Shown piece after piece: positions 30,403 through 43,587 of a stretch of 64,000 nucleotides of DNA. How positions within the stretch are numbered: position 1 is the stretch's first letter; every line of letters begins with the position of its first letter. The DNA is from Halichondria panicea. Lineage: Eukaryota; Porifera; Demospongiae; Suberitida; Halichondriidae. A program made the position numbers and the translations under genes. Below the pieces are notes generated by a model. It did no database searches and was not told the DNA's origin. It saw nothing but the letters and a program-made list of their open reading frames with translations. Where the stretch lies: positions 6,248,621-6,312,620 of the forward strand of contig NC_087389.1 of assembly GCF_963675165.1 (NCBI RefSeq), given 5' to 3'.

Positions 30403-33400
30403 GTGTGGGTGTGTGTGTGGGTGTGGGTGTGTGTGTGTGTGTGGGAGGGGGTATACCTAGCTCAAGGTTTCCATTGTCAGTACTACTAATGTGTATCTGT
30501 ATGCTAACCCCCCTCCCTGCAGAGAGTGAGGCTAATGGTGGTTATGTGGTAATCAAACTGAAGGATCTCTCCAAGCTGCACAAAGCGGTGTGGAAGGATG
30601 ACCTGCCCAAGGTGACCTCTGCACTCTCCGGCCTCAAGAAGCCGATGTATGTGGACTACTATGACAAGGAGGGACGGTAAGAGCAAAGCTAGAGCTAGAG
30701 CTTGTGTTTAAATGGTGACCTGTAACTGTGTTCTTAGTACAAATTCTTCCCAAGCTAAAAACTAACGCTCTTAGTGGAAATGCTTTTTCAACTATTAATT
30801 AATGCTAATTACAGGTATAATTATGTTGACACACTCTAAGTAATAATTATTGTTATTTGTTTCTCTCAGGACTGCACTCCACTTTGCGTGTGCGCGTGGG
30901 CGTGTGGACATTGTGAGGGCAGTGTGTGATGCGGGGGCGGACCCTAACATAACTGACAACCAAGGAGCTGCTCCTCTGCACAAGGTGTGTGGTGTGAGTG
31001 TGTGGGGTGTGGGTCTGGAGGTGTACAGCGCACTTGTACTTGTAGGCTACAACCATTTTTCGCCTCACTAGAACTAAAAGAAAATGCTACTCTATTGTGT
31101 GTGGATATAGTGTGCCCCACTGTGTGTACACTGTAGCTAGTGGTTTGACTTATAATAAGGTTTGCATTTCAAATGATGTGAAAAGAACATCTTTCTTTTT
31201 GCTCAACACTATTCCCCATTTTTTGCAGGCGTTTTGAGGATCATTTAGCGTTGTATAATTATTATTATGTGATCTAGCTAACATTGTACACTACCCCTCC
31301 CTCCTCCTCTGCCCTGTAGCTGATAGAGAGTGGGTGCAGTGATGCTGTGAGCATTGTCCTGGCTAGTGGAGCTGACCCTAACCTAGCTGACAACCTTGGC
31401 CGCACCCCCCTCCACCTGGCTGCCAAGTGTGGAGACACTGAGGCTCTCAGACAACTCATCAGCAAGGGAGCTAGGATTGATGTCATTGAGAAGGTTGGTG
31501 TTATTAGTAACTAAACTATTTGTACTATAGTGATGTGCTCGGAGTTTTTTAAGTGGTGGTCTTTTTCAATCCTCAATCTCATTTCAGCATCCTCTTCATG
31601 GCGTGTTATGTACTAGTAAACTAATGCCTAAGAGGTGGTTATTGTTAGTCTAGAGGTGGTTAGTGCCAACCACCACCACCGACCAGTGTGGGCACATCCC
31701 TATACTGTACAGTTACGCTGTATACTAATAACAATACTCTCCCTCCCAACAGTGCGGCCTGACCCCCCTCCACATCTCCACCCTCAATGGCCACCATGAA
31801 GCTGTCTCCACTCTCATCCAACAAGGAGCCAACCTCGACTACCAGGACTCTCAGGGACGGTACGTAACTAGGTAACATGACTATCACATGACCACACTTA
31901 TTTACAAAGCCAGCAGCAAAATCTGTAAATAAATAAACAAAATCGATCAGCCCGCTGTAGTACACAAACTCTACCAATAATTATACATGTACAGTGGAAC
32001 ACCTCTCTATATCTCTATATCTCTATATCTCTATATCTCTATATCTCTATAACGAACACTTTTTTGAGGAACAATGTTTTTACCATTACACGAAGGTGGC
32101 CTTTGTTGATGGGTTGTTTTGTACACAACTTTTCATTTGGGACCTGGCCTTTATATCATGGTGGCCTTTCTTCAAGGGTGGTCATGGAGAGGCAGTTATC
32201 TATACTTCCCTCTTGTGTATATAGGAGTGCTCTGATGACTGCCTGTGTTGAGGGACGAGGTCAGCTAGTGTCCCTACTCATGGAGGGTGGGGCTAACCAC
32301 ACCCACAAGGACAACGAGGGACTCACTGCACACACACTAGCAATGTCTGCACAGCAGTACCAGTAAGTCAATCAACATCACAAAAATAATAAAATATAAT
32401 AACAATAAAAATATTAACATTCGCTCTTTTATCCCACTCTGTTCCATCAATTATTTTCTCTTGTAAAAATTAAATAATTATTATAAACTTGTACAACCGT
32501 ATAATTATTATAATGATCCCCTGCCCCTCCCTGTAGCTGTGCTGATATTCTGGAACCACCGCCACCTCGACCGATAAAACAAACCTCTTTTATCAACAAC
32601 AACCTTCTCTCCTCTGTCTACGTTCCCACGGAGATGGGGCTCGGAGGCCCAGCGACCAATCAGATCGCAGACGAGAGTGTGAGTGAAGATCACTCGTCTC
32701 CACCACGCGGTGAAGATTCGTGGGCGGCCACGGATACTGAGGATGATCTCGCGTCACCACAGAACATGGTGGTGAGTGTGGGGGGGGCTAACTTCTTGAG
32801 TAGTCTCGTTCCCAGACCAATTTTTGAAATTTCATCTGTTTAATTGTTGGTTTTTCAGCTTCCGTAACATGAATTCCGTGTATTCAATTTCAACACTTTT
32901 CTGATTTTCTGAAAGCTAGAGTACACAGTGTACTGTATGATAATTATGATGATGATGGTGGTTGTGTGTTCATATAATGTCCTCCCTGTATTATACAGAA
33001 GGTCAACTTGAGAGCTGCCCTCAGTCTCAAGCTCCCCCAGACCCCCCACACTGAGACAGCAGCCCTCAGTCTCAAGCTCCCCCAGACCCCCCACACTGAG
33101 ACAGCAGCCCTCAGTCTCAAGCTCCCCCAGACCCCCCACACTGAGACAGGTACACAACCAACTAACTCTATAACCCATCACTAACTTACATGTATACAGT
33201 ACATGTATTATAGCTACCCCCTACGATAAGCATTCAGTCAATTGCCAGTTGGCAGAATTTGAAGTTTCACTCTAACAATCCCCACTCTCTTTCTTCTCTG
33301 CAGTTGTAGCTCCATCCACGACTGGTCCCAAAGCTGTCAATCTCGTCCTCGAAGGGTCCAAAGGTCAAATCACACCCACCAACGACCCCGCCGCTCACTA

Positions 33401-36400
33401 CCAACTGAGCACACAGGACGCCACGCCCCCAGAGGATAATGAAGCCGCACCCCCAAACAATGACGAGGTCAGCGATAGTTCACAATCTATCAACTGGGAT
33501 TCAGACGTAGATGACAACTTTGATCTTACCCCTAATACGAGCCATGTGGAAATTCCAGAGGTCGCTGAAACCACACCCACAATGGGCGGAGTCCCTCGTG
33601 ATAGCAGGGAGGGTATGCTAACAGTAGATGAGGAGATTTCCGAGTCTGAATCAAATTTCAATTCTGAGGACGATGCTGTTGATTTTGGAGGCTATGTACC
33701 AAGTGAACCTGAACAAACGCCCACACGCAGTGACCTCTTGAGACGTGGCCTCTCAGACAGTGTGATGAGTAAGGCTGTGACCCTTGAACGAACGCCCGCA
33801 CGTATTGATCTCTCGGGCAGTGTAAGGAGTGAGGCTGTGAGGGCTGTGACCCCAGATAGGACTGATACTTTCATCGTTAGTCCCCTTTCTTCGAGCCAAT
33901 TTACGTCTGATTTCCTGTCACCTGATAACTCTGGTCCTGTCCGTCCAATCACGGCTGGCCGTAGACAGGAAGTGGGTGTGGTCAGTGGTGACGCCCACGA
34001 TACATTCTCATTGGACAGTGACGAGGAGGGAATTGAGCGTTTGCTGCAAGAAGTGGTTAATCTGAGCAAGCCAGCTGAAGAGACAGGTAAGCACGCAACC
34101 ACTGTGTGTACACTGCAGCTAGACTGCTCATTGGTGCATACCATAGTGTTAGTAGTGTATGCGTGACTCTAACTGCGAGCTGGCTACCATGTCAATGTCA
34201 TAAATTTGTATTGCATAAATTTAGGCTTTTATTCGAGGCCTTTACTGCATGATAATTATTGTATAGTTCCCTTTGAAATTGCAGTGTGAAAAAAATTAAT
34301 TGTGCATAATATTTTTGTAGCCTTTCAGTTGCAAAACGAATAAATATTTCTAGCAGTACGGCACGTGCAGCATGCTGGAATAATGTACTTGTATTGTCTG
34401 TCGGTAGTGTAACTAACGAACACCACTCTCTCTCTTTCTTTGCAGTTGTAGCTTCATCCACGACTGGCCCCAAACCTGACGATCTCGTCCTTGAAGGGTC
34501 CAAAAGTCAAACCACACCCACCAACGACCACCAACTGAGCGAGGCCAGCGATAGTTCCCAGTCCATCACCTGGGATTCTGATGTAGACAACAACTTTGAC
34601 CTTCCTGATCTTACCCCTAATGCAAGCCACGTGGCAATCCCAGAGGTCACTGAAACCACACCCATCCAGTCGGCTAAGACCACACCCACAATGGGCGGTG
34701 TCTCTCGTGGTAGCAGTATGGAGGGTTTACTAACAGTCGATGAGGAGATTTCCGGATCTAATTATGATGATATGGACTATGTGGAAGATGTGGTTGACTT
34801 TGGAGGCCATGTGCTGACCTCACCGCCCACACATAGTGACCTCTCGTGCAGTGTGAGGAGTGAGGGTGTGAGGGATGTGACCCCGGATAAGAACAATGTT
34901 GTTAGCCCCCTATCTAAATCTGCGGGGATGTACGACCTGAGGCAGCCCTCAGAGGAGATTGAGGTGAGGAGGGTATATACATATATACTGTACACAGTTA
35001 GCGGAAGGGCATTACTTGTGTAATTAAAATGCCTAGAGCCTTTAAAACAGAGTACACAAGCACATTCAATAATGCTTCTCCGAATAGTTGAACTATACAC
35101 ACAATTAAGTATTGTACATGTGCTACCAGGAGTTCATGCACTTTTAGTTTTATCGATAAAAAATGATATTTCGATTTTATTTGAACGTACTAAAGGTGGT
35201 CGTCCAAAGATAATGGCATAATTATACATGTACCCGCCACAGGAACATGATCCAACTAATGAGTACGATGACTCAGACTGGGAGGACCTCGATGAGGAGG
35301 CAACAGACGACGAAAGTGAAGATGACGAACCAACTTCAATCTCTGCCCTCGACTCTATGAATGGAGCTGCCCTCTATGACCCCGTACTCTCACCTCAGAG
35401 GTCAAAGGTCAACAAACAGGTACGTACATCTTCAATTACCCGTATTACTAGAATGTTTTGGGAGTATTAAACATAAGTTAATTTTTCTACTTTCAAAAAG
35501 GTTATTGATCCGCAAATATTCTAGTAATACGGTAATTAAGTTAACGTTTTAAAACGTTAATTTTATGGTGTTAGTATCACTATTATGTTTGCTTCTGTCT
35601 GCTACAGTTGGAGGAAGTAAAGAAGGAAGTTGTTGAGACCACACCCACTCCCATGGCCGATGATGATGACACACATGTTGGTGATTATGAGGAGAGTGAT
35701 GGGAACTTCGACAGTGACAGTGAGGAGGATGATCATGACAACCTGTTGCCAGCGGGTGAGTGTGTGGGTGGTGTGTGTAGTGTGTGGGGGTGTGGATGTG
35801 GGGTGTGGGGGGTTAAAGTACAGTGTGTGTATAGTTTATGATGGTCATGTTGTGTATACCATTGACTCTTGCCCCCCTCACCCACACACACCCACACACA
35901 CACACACACACGCCCACACACACAGATCCCCCATCCGTACAATCTCCGCTCAGAGACTCCTCCCACACTTTACAAGGCTCCTCATCATCGTCACTACGTA
36001 ACCTCCCACCCCTCACCATCAGCTCGCGGCTAAACCCCCCTCCACTACCCCCCCTGAAGCTGGAGGGTGCTAACGAGCAGGAACAACCACTCAGCCCCCT
36101 CAAACTTGGGCCAACTACTAACGAACAGGGACACTCCCCCAAACTCAGCGAAGTGTCAAGTTTCGAAAGCGAAATGGAAAGCGAATGGGAGAGAGAAAAG
36201 AAGGAAAAAAGGAGTCTCTCATTGTCCAATCGGCTTGACTCTGGTCTAGATACCATGACAACCACGTCTACGGATGATTCGCTCAACAAAAGAGTGCCAA
36301 GTACGAGCGTTGATTTGAAGATAGCTAAGAACAAGAGCAGCTCCGTCGACCCTTGCATCAGCTCCAGTGTGGACGACAAATCATATTCGATGATTGATTC

Positions 36401-38538
36401 CATTCCGTCTGATAAACCAATACGACCTTTGACCTCACCTCCATCTCGTACAATCGGGCGTTTGTCACCTCTAAGGCTTCATGGTGGGCGTGGCTCTTTG
36501 AGCAACACGGGGCTCAATGTCATACAAGTGCCGACCATGTGGTCAGAGAAGATGCTGATCAAGTCAGCTCCTAGTCTATCAGTGGAGAAAGAGGGGACCC
36601 CTGTGATAAGGGTCGCTAACGAGCCAGTTAGTGAAGAGGCCCCTGTCGTTACAGCTGCTAACGAGGAAGTACCTCCAGCTAACAAGCCTACAAAAGAGGA
36701 AACCCCTGTGATTACCCTCACTAACGAGGAAGCCCCTGTGATGGCCCCCACTAACGAAGAAGCCCCTGTGATTGCCCCCACTAACAAGATACCTCCTCAA
36801 CCAAGCAACGAGTCCATATCAGAAATGCTGAGTGAAGTCAGTGAAGACATGGACTATGACGATGATGACAAGAGTGTGGACTTTTCAAACACTAACATAC
36901 CACATGTTGAAGGAACGACACAGTTTCTAATAGAGCCGGCTCTTGAAGCCACACCCCCTCTGAAACCACACCCCTTAACGGAGCCGACAGCTGAGGAGGA
37001 GGTCAAATTGAAGCCCAATAAATTGACTGTTGCGACATCATTGTCTAAAACGCATACTCCCTCGAAAACAACCCCCGGGCCAAATATAGAGGTACCACAA
37101 ACTGTATCACCTGAGAAAGCCACACCCACTACAAGTAGTCCCAGGGTCGCTAAAGGTCAAAGTGCATTGGAGTTACGACCTTTATTCGAAGAATATCCAA
37201 TTGATAGCGAGGATAACAATATGTCCCTAGCAACTGGCCACACCTACCAGCCGCCCCCTGGTTACCCCCTCACAGTGTCACAGCTCCAGGCTGCCCCCGG
37301 GTACACATCCCTCATCCCAATGGAGAGAGTGGGCGGCATTGTCCCAGAGCTGTGAGTCACTAAATACACTGGCTACCTAAATTATATCGTTGCCCATATT
37401 TAATTTTATTCTAGAGGCTAGAGTTGTTTTGCTCGCTTATTTTGTGCATAAGAGCTATAAAGTTTCATTTGTGATTTGTGTGTGTGTGTGTGTTACAGAT
37501 CTATGTCTGAGTTGAGTGTTTCCGGCCTTGACAACCAGAGCTCTCAAGAGATGCTGTCCCAGTCCAGCAAGATGTCCGATGACCTTCCACTGAGGTCAGT
37601 TATAGCTACGTGTATGTATGTTTTGTGTTGCCCCCCACTCTTGTTTCTTCTTTGTGCTGTGTACTTATACAAAGTCCATACTTGAAATAATCACCGTGAA
37701 AAAAGTGTATAATGTTTTTGTGTAGAAGGTATTGCGTTTAATTTTTCAATTCTCTCTCTCTTGCAGTCACTTGTTGAGACTCAACCAATCGCTCCGATCC
37801 TCCCAAGGGGGTGTGGCCTCATTGTTAGACTCCGCCCACACCATACAGCTGGAGGAGAGCTTGAGAGGAGCCACACACGATCTGGAGCGCTCTAAGAACG
37901 AGGCACTGGCCGGTGAGAGAATGCGACATCAGTTAGAGTCACATCTGGACCACTGTCAGAAGAAGTATAACACTGCCATTAGCTCTAAGATGAACCTGGA
38001 GACTGTCAAGCTGGATCTAGAGCTACAGGTGAGTGGGCGGGTGTGATCTCCGTCCAATCAGATTGTTGCATGTATATAGTGTTTATATGTACGTACATGT
38101 GTACATGCATAGTTTGGCTTGATTACTAATCTAGAATTTATTTGCAAACCAAAATTAATGTTTAATGCTTTTTTTGCTAGGTTCGTGAGCTCAAGTACCA
38201 GTTGGACCAATCACGAGAGAGTGTTAGATCACATGATAGCATATGTACGCAGCTACGGGAGCAGCTGGATCGTATGGAGTTACGTGTATCCAAGGAGATA
38301 GAAACACGACAGAGCACTGAGCTCAAGTGTAGGGAGATGGAGTTAGCTCATCGCAGTCTCCGTATTGCCAACCAGACACTGGAGGAGGAGCTGGTGGAGA
38401 GGGAGTCACAGTTACAGGGTAAGCTTTTAGCTTACAATAGCTTATAGCTTTTATACATTGTAGCTTAACTTGTAGCTTGTACTTATTTTAGTAGCTTATA
38501 ATAGCTGTGTCAGCCTGTGTGTGTATTCCATGTACTGT

Positions 38539-38574
<36 letters not shown>

Positions 38575-41500
38575 TCCATGTACTGTACGTGTGTGTGTAT
38601 TCCATGTACTGTACGTGTGTGTGTATTCCATGTACTGTACGTGTGTGTGTGTGTGTGTATCAATTGATAGGTCAATCTTTCATAACTTGAGTACGTACAT
38701 GTAGTTTAGATCAATGACTTATGCCACCTCTTCACACTGTACACTGATCCCCCCTCCCTGTTAGGTGAGAGAGAGGCCAAGAGTCTAGTGGAGGGGTTGT
38801 ACACGGAGCAGAGTAGACTATACGAGGCCTTGAGGGAAGAGTCTCATAGAGTTGGTGACATCAAGAGTCAGCTAGCCGGGAGACTGGAGCAGACTGACAA
38901 AACCAAGCAAGGTACACCCACCCACCACATGGATAATAGACAGTCTTTATACGTATAAAAAATATTATGTGTAATTATGTAGGTTCAGTAACAGTGTGTT
39001 GATACACACATTGTAAGCCAGCTCTATTCAGCATATGTACATGTACGTACAATTGTACTCGTCTGTTTAACGAGTATTCATGGTTTACATTGTACCATAA
39101 ACAAGCTGAAGACAAATACATGTATAGCGCTTAGTAGTGACAGTGTATAATTATACAACACTGTTACTGACAGGACTGCATTCGCAATGTCAATATGATT
39201 TCTCTCTCCTCTCACAGACCTCCAGGATCAAGTGTCAGAACTAACCAAGACCACCACCCAGCTCACCTCACAGCTAACTTCAGAGAAAACACAGGCAGAT
39301 GAGGTCAAAGGTCAACTGGAGACAGCGAGGGCGGAGCTAGCTCTCAAGATAGAGGGTGTGGCACGTGCTGATGACAGCCTTGTGGAGGTGGGCGCTCAAT
39401 TTGAGGCATCCGTTAGAGAAATGAATGAGAAAGCTGATTTCCTATCGTCTGCTCTCGACAAGGAGGCAGAGCTTCGGAGCCACGCACAGGAAGAGGTGGG
39501 TGTGGTCCCATAAAATTAGCTTTGTAACTACTGATGGTCCAAATGTAACGGTTTCCGAAAGCTTAGAAGGAGCCCGTTCAGATGGTATGCTCTCAAATCC
39601 CAAATTTGGGAACGGCCAAAATTTCAATACCATGGGAGGCCAAAAAATTTGATTTTTCAACACACAAAATATGAAAGGCCTCTACAGTGTATTAATTTTA
39701 ACTTTCAGAAAATAACGTTATTGTACCCACGGAACTAAAATTATGGCCCTTATGCTATTAACGTTTATCACAGCAATTTTAGACTACAGTGCATTTGTAA
39801 CTCTGATTCACTGCCCCTCCTCTCCCACTGTGTAGGCCTCGTCCCTCAAGACCAGACTAGACTCCACACTGGCTGAGCTGAGCACTGCTCATGCACAGAG
39901 CAAGGAGAGAGAAGAAGCGCTGAGTCAGCAGATACAAGGATTCAAGCAAGAGATGATCCTCAAACAAAAAGACCTTGATATGTCAAGGTGGGTGTGTCAT
40001 TCATAGCAGTGGTGTCATGGCAACAGGTTATATTTATAGGGACGCTAATTACAATTGAAGTTTAAAACAATTTTTGCCCCTCTCCAGAAATTTGCACAGT
40101 CAGCAGTCTTCCAAGACAGAAGCCCTTGAGGCTAAACTACAAGACGCTGAAAAGGAGGTTAAAGTACAGAACACCCTCCTCTTTGAGCGAGCCAATCAGA
40201 TTGCAGCGCTGCAACGTGACGTGGATCACGGACAGTCACGAATGACATCACTCGAGGAAACCGTACAAGATCGAACAGAACGCCATTCATCACTCGAATT
40301 GCGATTAGCGGCAGCCAATGAGAAGATAGCGTCACTGCAATCAGGGGGCGTGGCACTTCGTCAACAAGTTGAGTACGCTCAGCGAAGAGTGGAGGAAAAA
40401 GAACGAAACGAAGCGCTGAGTCAGCAAAGATTCGACACTCTTTTGAGCACGCTGCGAACAGAATATGAAAAGGTAAATAATTAACGATAATAAAATTTAT
40501 TATTAAATTGCCTCAGTCAAAGGTCACCCTCGAGGAGCGCTGTAGCACCCTAATTGAGAGTGTTAGTTCACTGAGGGTGGAAGTGGTTCGTAGAGATGAG
40601 AAAATGGCCGCCATTGAGAGGGAGAAAGAAGAACTCAATAAACAGGTACACCAATAAATTAATATCCTAACTTGGTATTATCGTATATCGGGTTCGAATG
40701 CGACGAGTTTGGGCATTATTTGCAATCACAAAGCGTGTCCATGCAATCTCTCATGCTTTGCATGCAATTCGCAATAGTTAGAAGTTAGTAAAGCAATCAA
40801 AGTTGGTACAGTGTCATTCACAATCAATTAACCTCTCATTCTAAACCTGATATATACGTAGCCAAAAATATTATTATAACTTATTTTTCCCACTTCCTCC
40901 CTCAGATGTCCCGAGCCAACTTGTCGTGTGCTGATGTGCAGGAGCGACTGACCAGCACTGAGGTGTCCTACACACAGCTGGAGGCAGAAAAGAACGACTT
41001 GAAGCAGGTTGCCGAGCAACTCGAAGCCAAGGTACAGACAATCAAATCGTATGAGTGTATACCTACCGCAAACTGTTCCTTGCTCACACATAATAACATT
41101 TACAATTTATAATGATCGTACATGCATGTATCTTCAAACATTGTGTGTGTGTGTATGTGGGTGTGGGTGTGTGTGTGTGTGTGTGTACGTACATGCATGT
41201 ACACAGTTTATGGCTACCGCACACTATTCCTTGTCTAGACATTACAAACATCGGACAGTGACATGTTTTGTTAACATATTTCTTGGGAAATTATCAATCC
41301 TCCATGCATGTACAAATGTGTACGTGTTTGTACACAGCCTGCAAGTGATATCACTGTCACCCTACACTGTAACTCTATACCCTACAGATTGGCGAGGTGA
41401 CCTCTGACCTCGTTGCCAAGATGCACGAGGCGTCACTACTGGAGGAGACCGTGGGCGGGCTGCACACTACCATCACAGAGGCACACGAGACAACACGTGT

Positions 41501-43554
41501 TGCACTTGACGAAAAGCAATCAGCCTTCGAACAAAAATCTCAAATCGAGGCCCAAATCCAAGAAGCCTACAAGAAGGTGTCCAGTCTCGAAGCAGAACTG
41601 GAATCAAACATTAAACTCCAAAATAGCATGGAATCGAAAATTTCCCATCTTCAAGAAATACGCTCCACTATGCAAACTCATTTGTCCGAGACCCAGACGG
41701 AACTGAATCAGACTCAAATGGAGTTGGAATCTGTTAAGTCAGTACGTGATAAAGCACTGGCAGAGGCTGAGGAGGCACGCTATTTGTGGGAGGGAGAAGT
41801 GAGGTCAAAGTCCAAACTAGGTGTCAAACTGATGGAGATGGAGAAGGGTCAATCTGGCGCTAGCGGACTAGTGGATGCTGTGAGTGTGTGGGCGTGTGTG
41901 TGGTGTGTGCATGTATAGTGGAACACAGTTAAGTTACATGTAGCTAATTTGAGGTAACGCGTAAAAAAGGCGATTGCTATGTACAAGCTTAATTAAGTAT
42001 TTTACCCACGTTCATGTACTGCATGTACACCAGTTAGCTATAATGGTATATCTATGGTGTGATATGGTCAGGAGTGCTCAATATTCAAACCCTGTCCTCT
42101 CCTCAGGAGAAGCGTCGCACTAAGAAAGCCCTGGAGCTAAAGAAAGGGGCTGAATGGAAACTAGAGGTAGTGCAGAGAGAAGCCAACCAACTGACCTCCC
42201 AGGTGGCCACTGCACGCGCTCAACTCAAGCAGGCAAAGAAACGAACACAAGCACTAGAGCTGAACCAATCCCAGGTGAGGCTTGTGTGGCTTGTGTGACC
42301 TATGTGGCTTATGGGCTTATGAACAAACAGGCTTATGAACAAACGGGCTTATGCACAGTATAGGGTGGCTAGCTAGTAGAGGTTGATGTCCCAGGTGAGG
42401 CTTACGGGCCTATGGACTAACGAGCTTATGTATAGGGTGGCTTGTAAGATCATTGTTCGTGCTTAGTTGTTGAAGACCTGCACAATAGGACATCTTCATG
42501 TGTTGTACATGCTTGCTTTGTCTTCCTTATTATAGCGATTCACTTGACATACACATGTGCGTACATGTACCCTGTGTTTGATGTACAATAAACTGGTACA
42601 CATTCACTCAGTGTATCCCGTGTAGCATATTGTTGCATACAATGGACAATTATTGTCTCTTTTCTACAATTATACACATACAGTAAAATTTTATATATAA
42701 TCCTAATAATAGTGTTGCTCACCGTGTGCTCCATAACAGTAGAAAGAGTCATAGAACAGCAGCAGTGGTGTAAATACAGCAGGGCTGCATTGAGGGGGCG
42801 AGGGGGGTAATTCGCCCCCCCTAGGATCTGGCAGATTCATTTGTACTACTATAATTCTGATGACTTCATTTTTAATTTGCCCAATTCGCCCCCCTGATCC
42901 AAAATCCTGGATGCAGCCCTGTACAGAATGACAGTAGCACTCTAACTAATCATGCCCTAACCCTCCCACCCCCTCCCGTCTCTCTAGGTGCCAGAGCTGA
43001 GAGCTGACTATGATAGAGAGACCACCATCCTGCGCCGGGAGATGGATGGGCTGCAATCGATGGTGACCTCCACTCAGGCACATTGCCAGAGAGAGGTGGA
43101 GAAGAGACACAGAGCAGAGCAAAGCACCAGTCAAGTCAGACACGGTGAGATTAGGACCTTCCAAGCCCTTTGATACAATACCTATTATAATAATAATTAT
43201 AGGCATCACTTGTAAATGACAAAAATAAAATTTTCGATTGTTGTGAAGCTGCTAGAGGGATCGATACTTACAGTTTGTATACTACAGTACATTACACCCA
43301 CACACACACTCACCCACACACACACACACACACTCACACACACACACACTCACCCACACACACAGAGCTGGAGGAGCTAAGGACCCAGCTGACCCTCGGC
43401 AAGTCAGAGAGCCAATCAAAACGCAAAGAGTTGCTCAAATCAGAGAGCAAAAACCATCGACTAAAAGAAGAATTGAGAGCTCTACAAAATCATGTGACCA
43501 GTCAAATGGTCAGCAAAGCAGAGCTTGAGAAATATAAGAAAGTGGTGGAGGAAA

Positions 43555-43587
<33 letters not shown>

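Noticed and set aside
36854-37129. Reverse-strand open frames across exon 14 of the ANKRD26-like gene
   Set aside because: Shadows of the long plus-strand coding exon, with the repeat structure mirrored.
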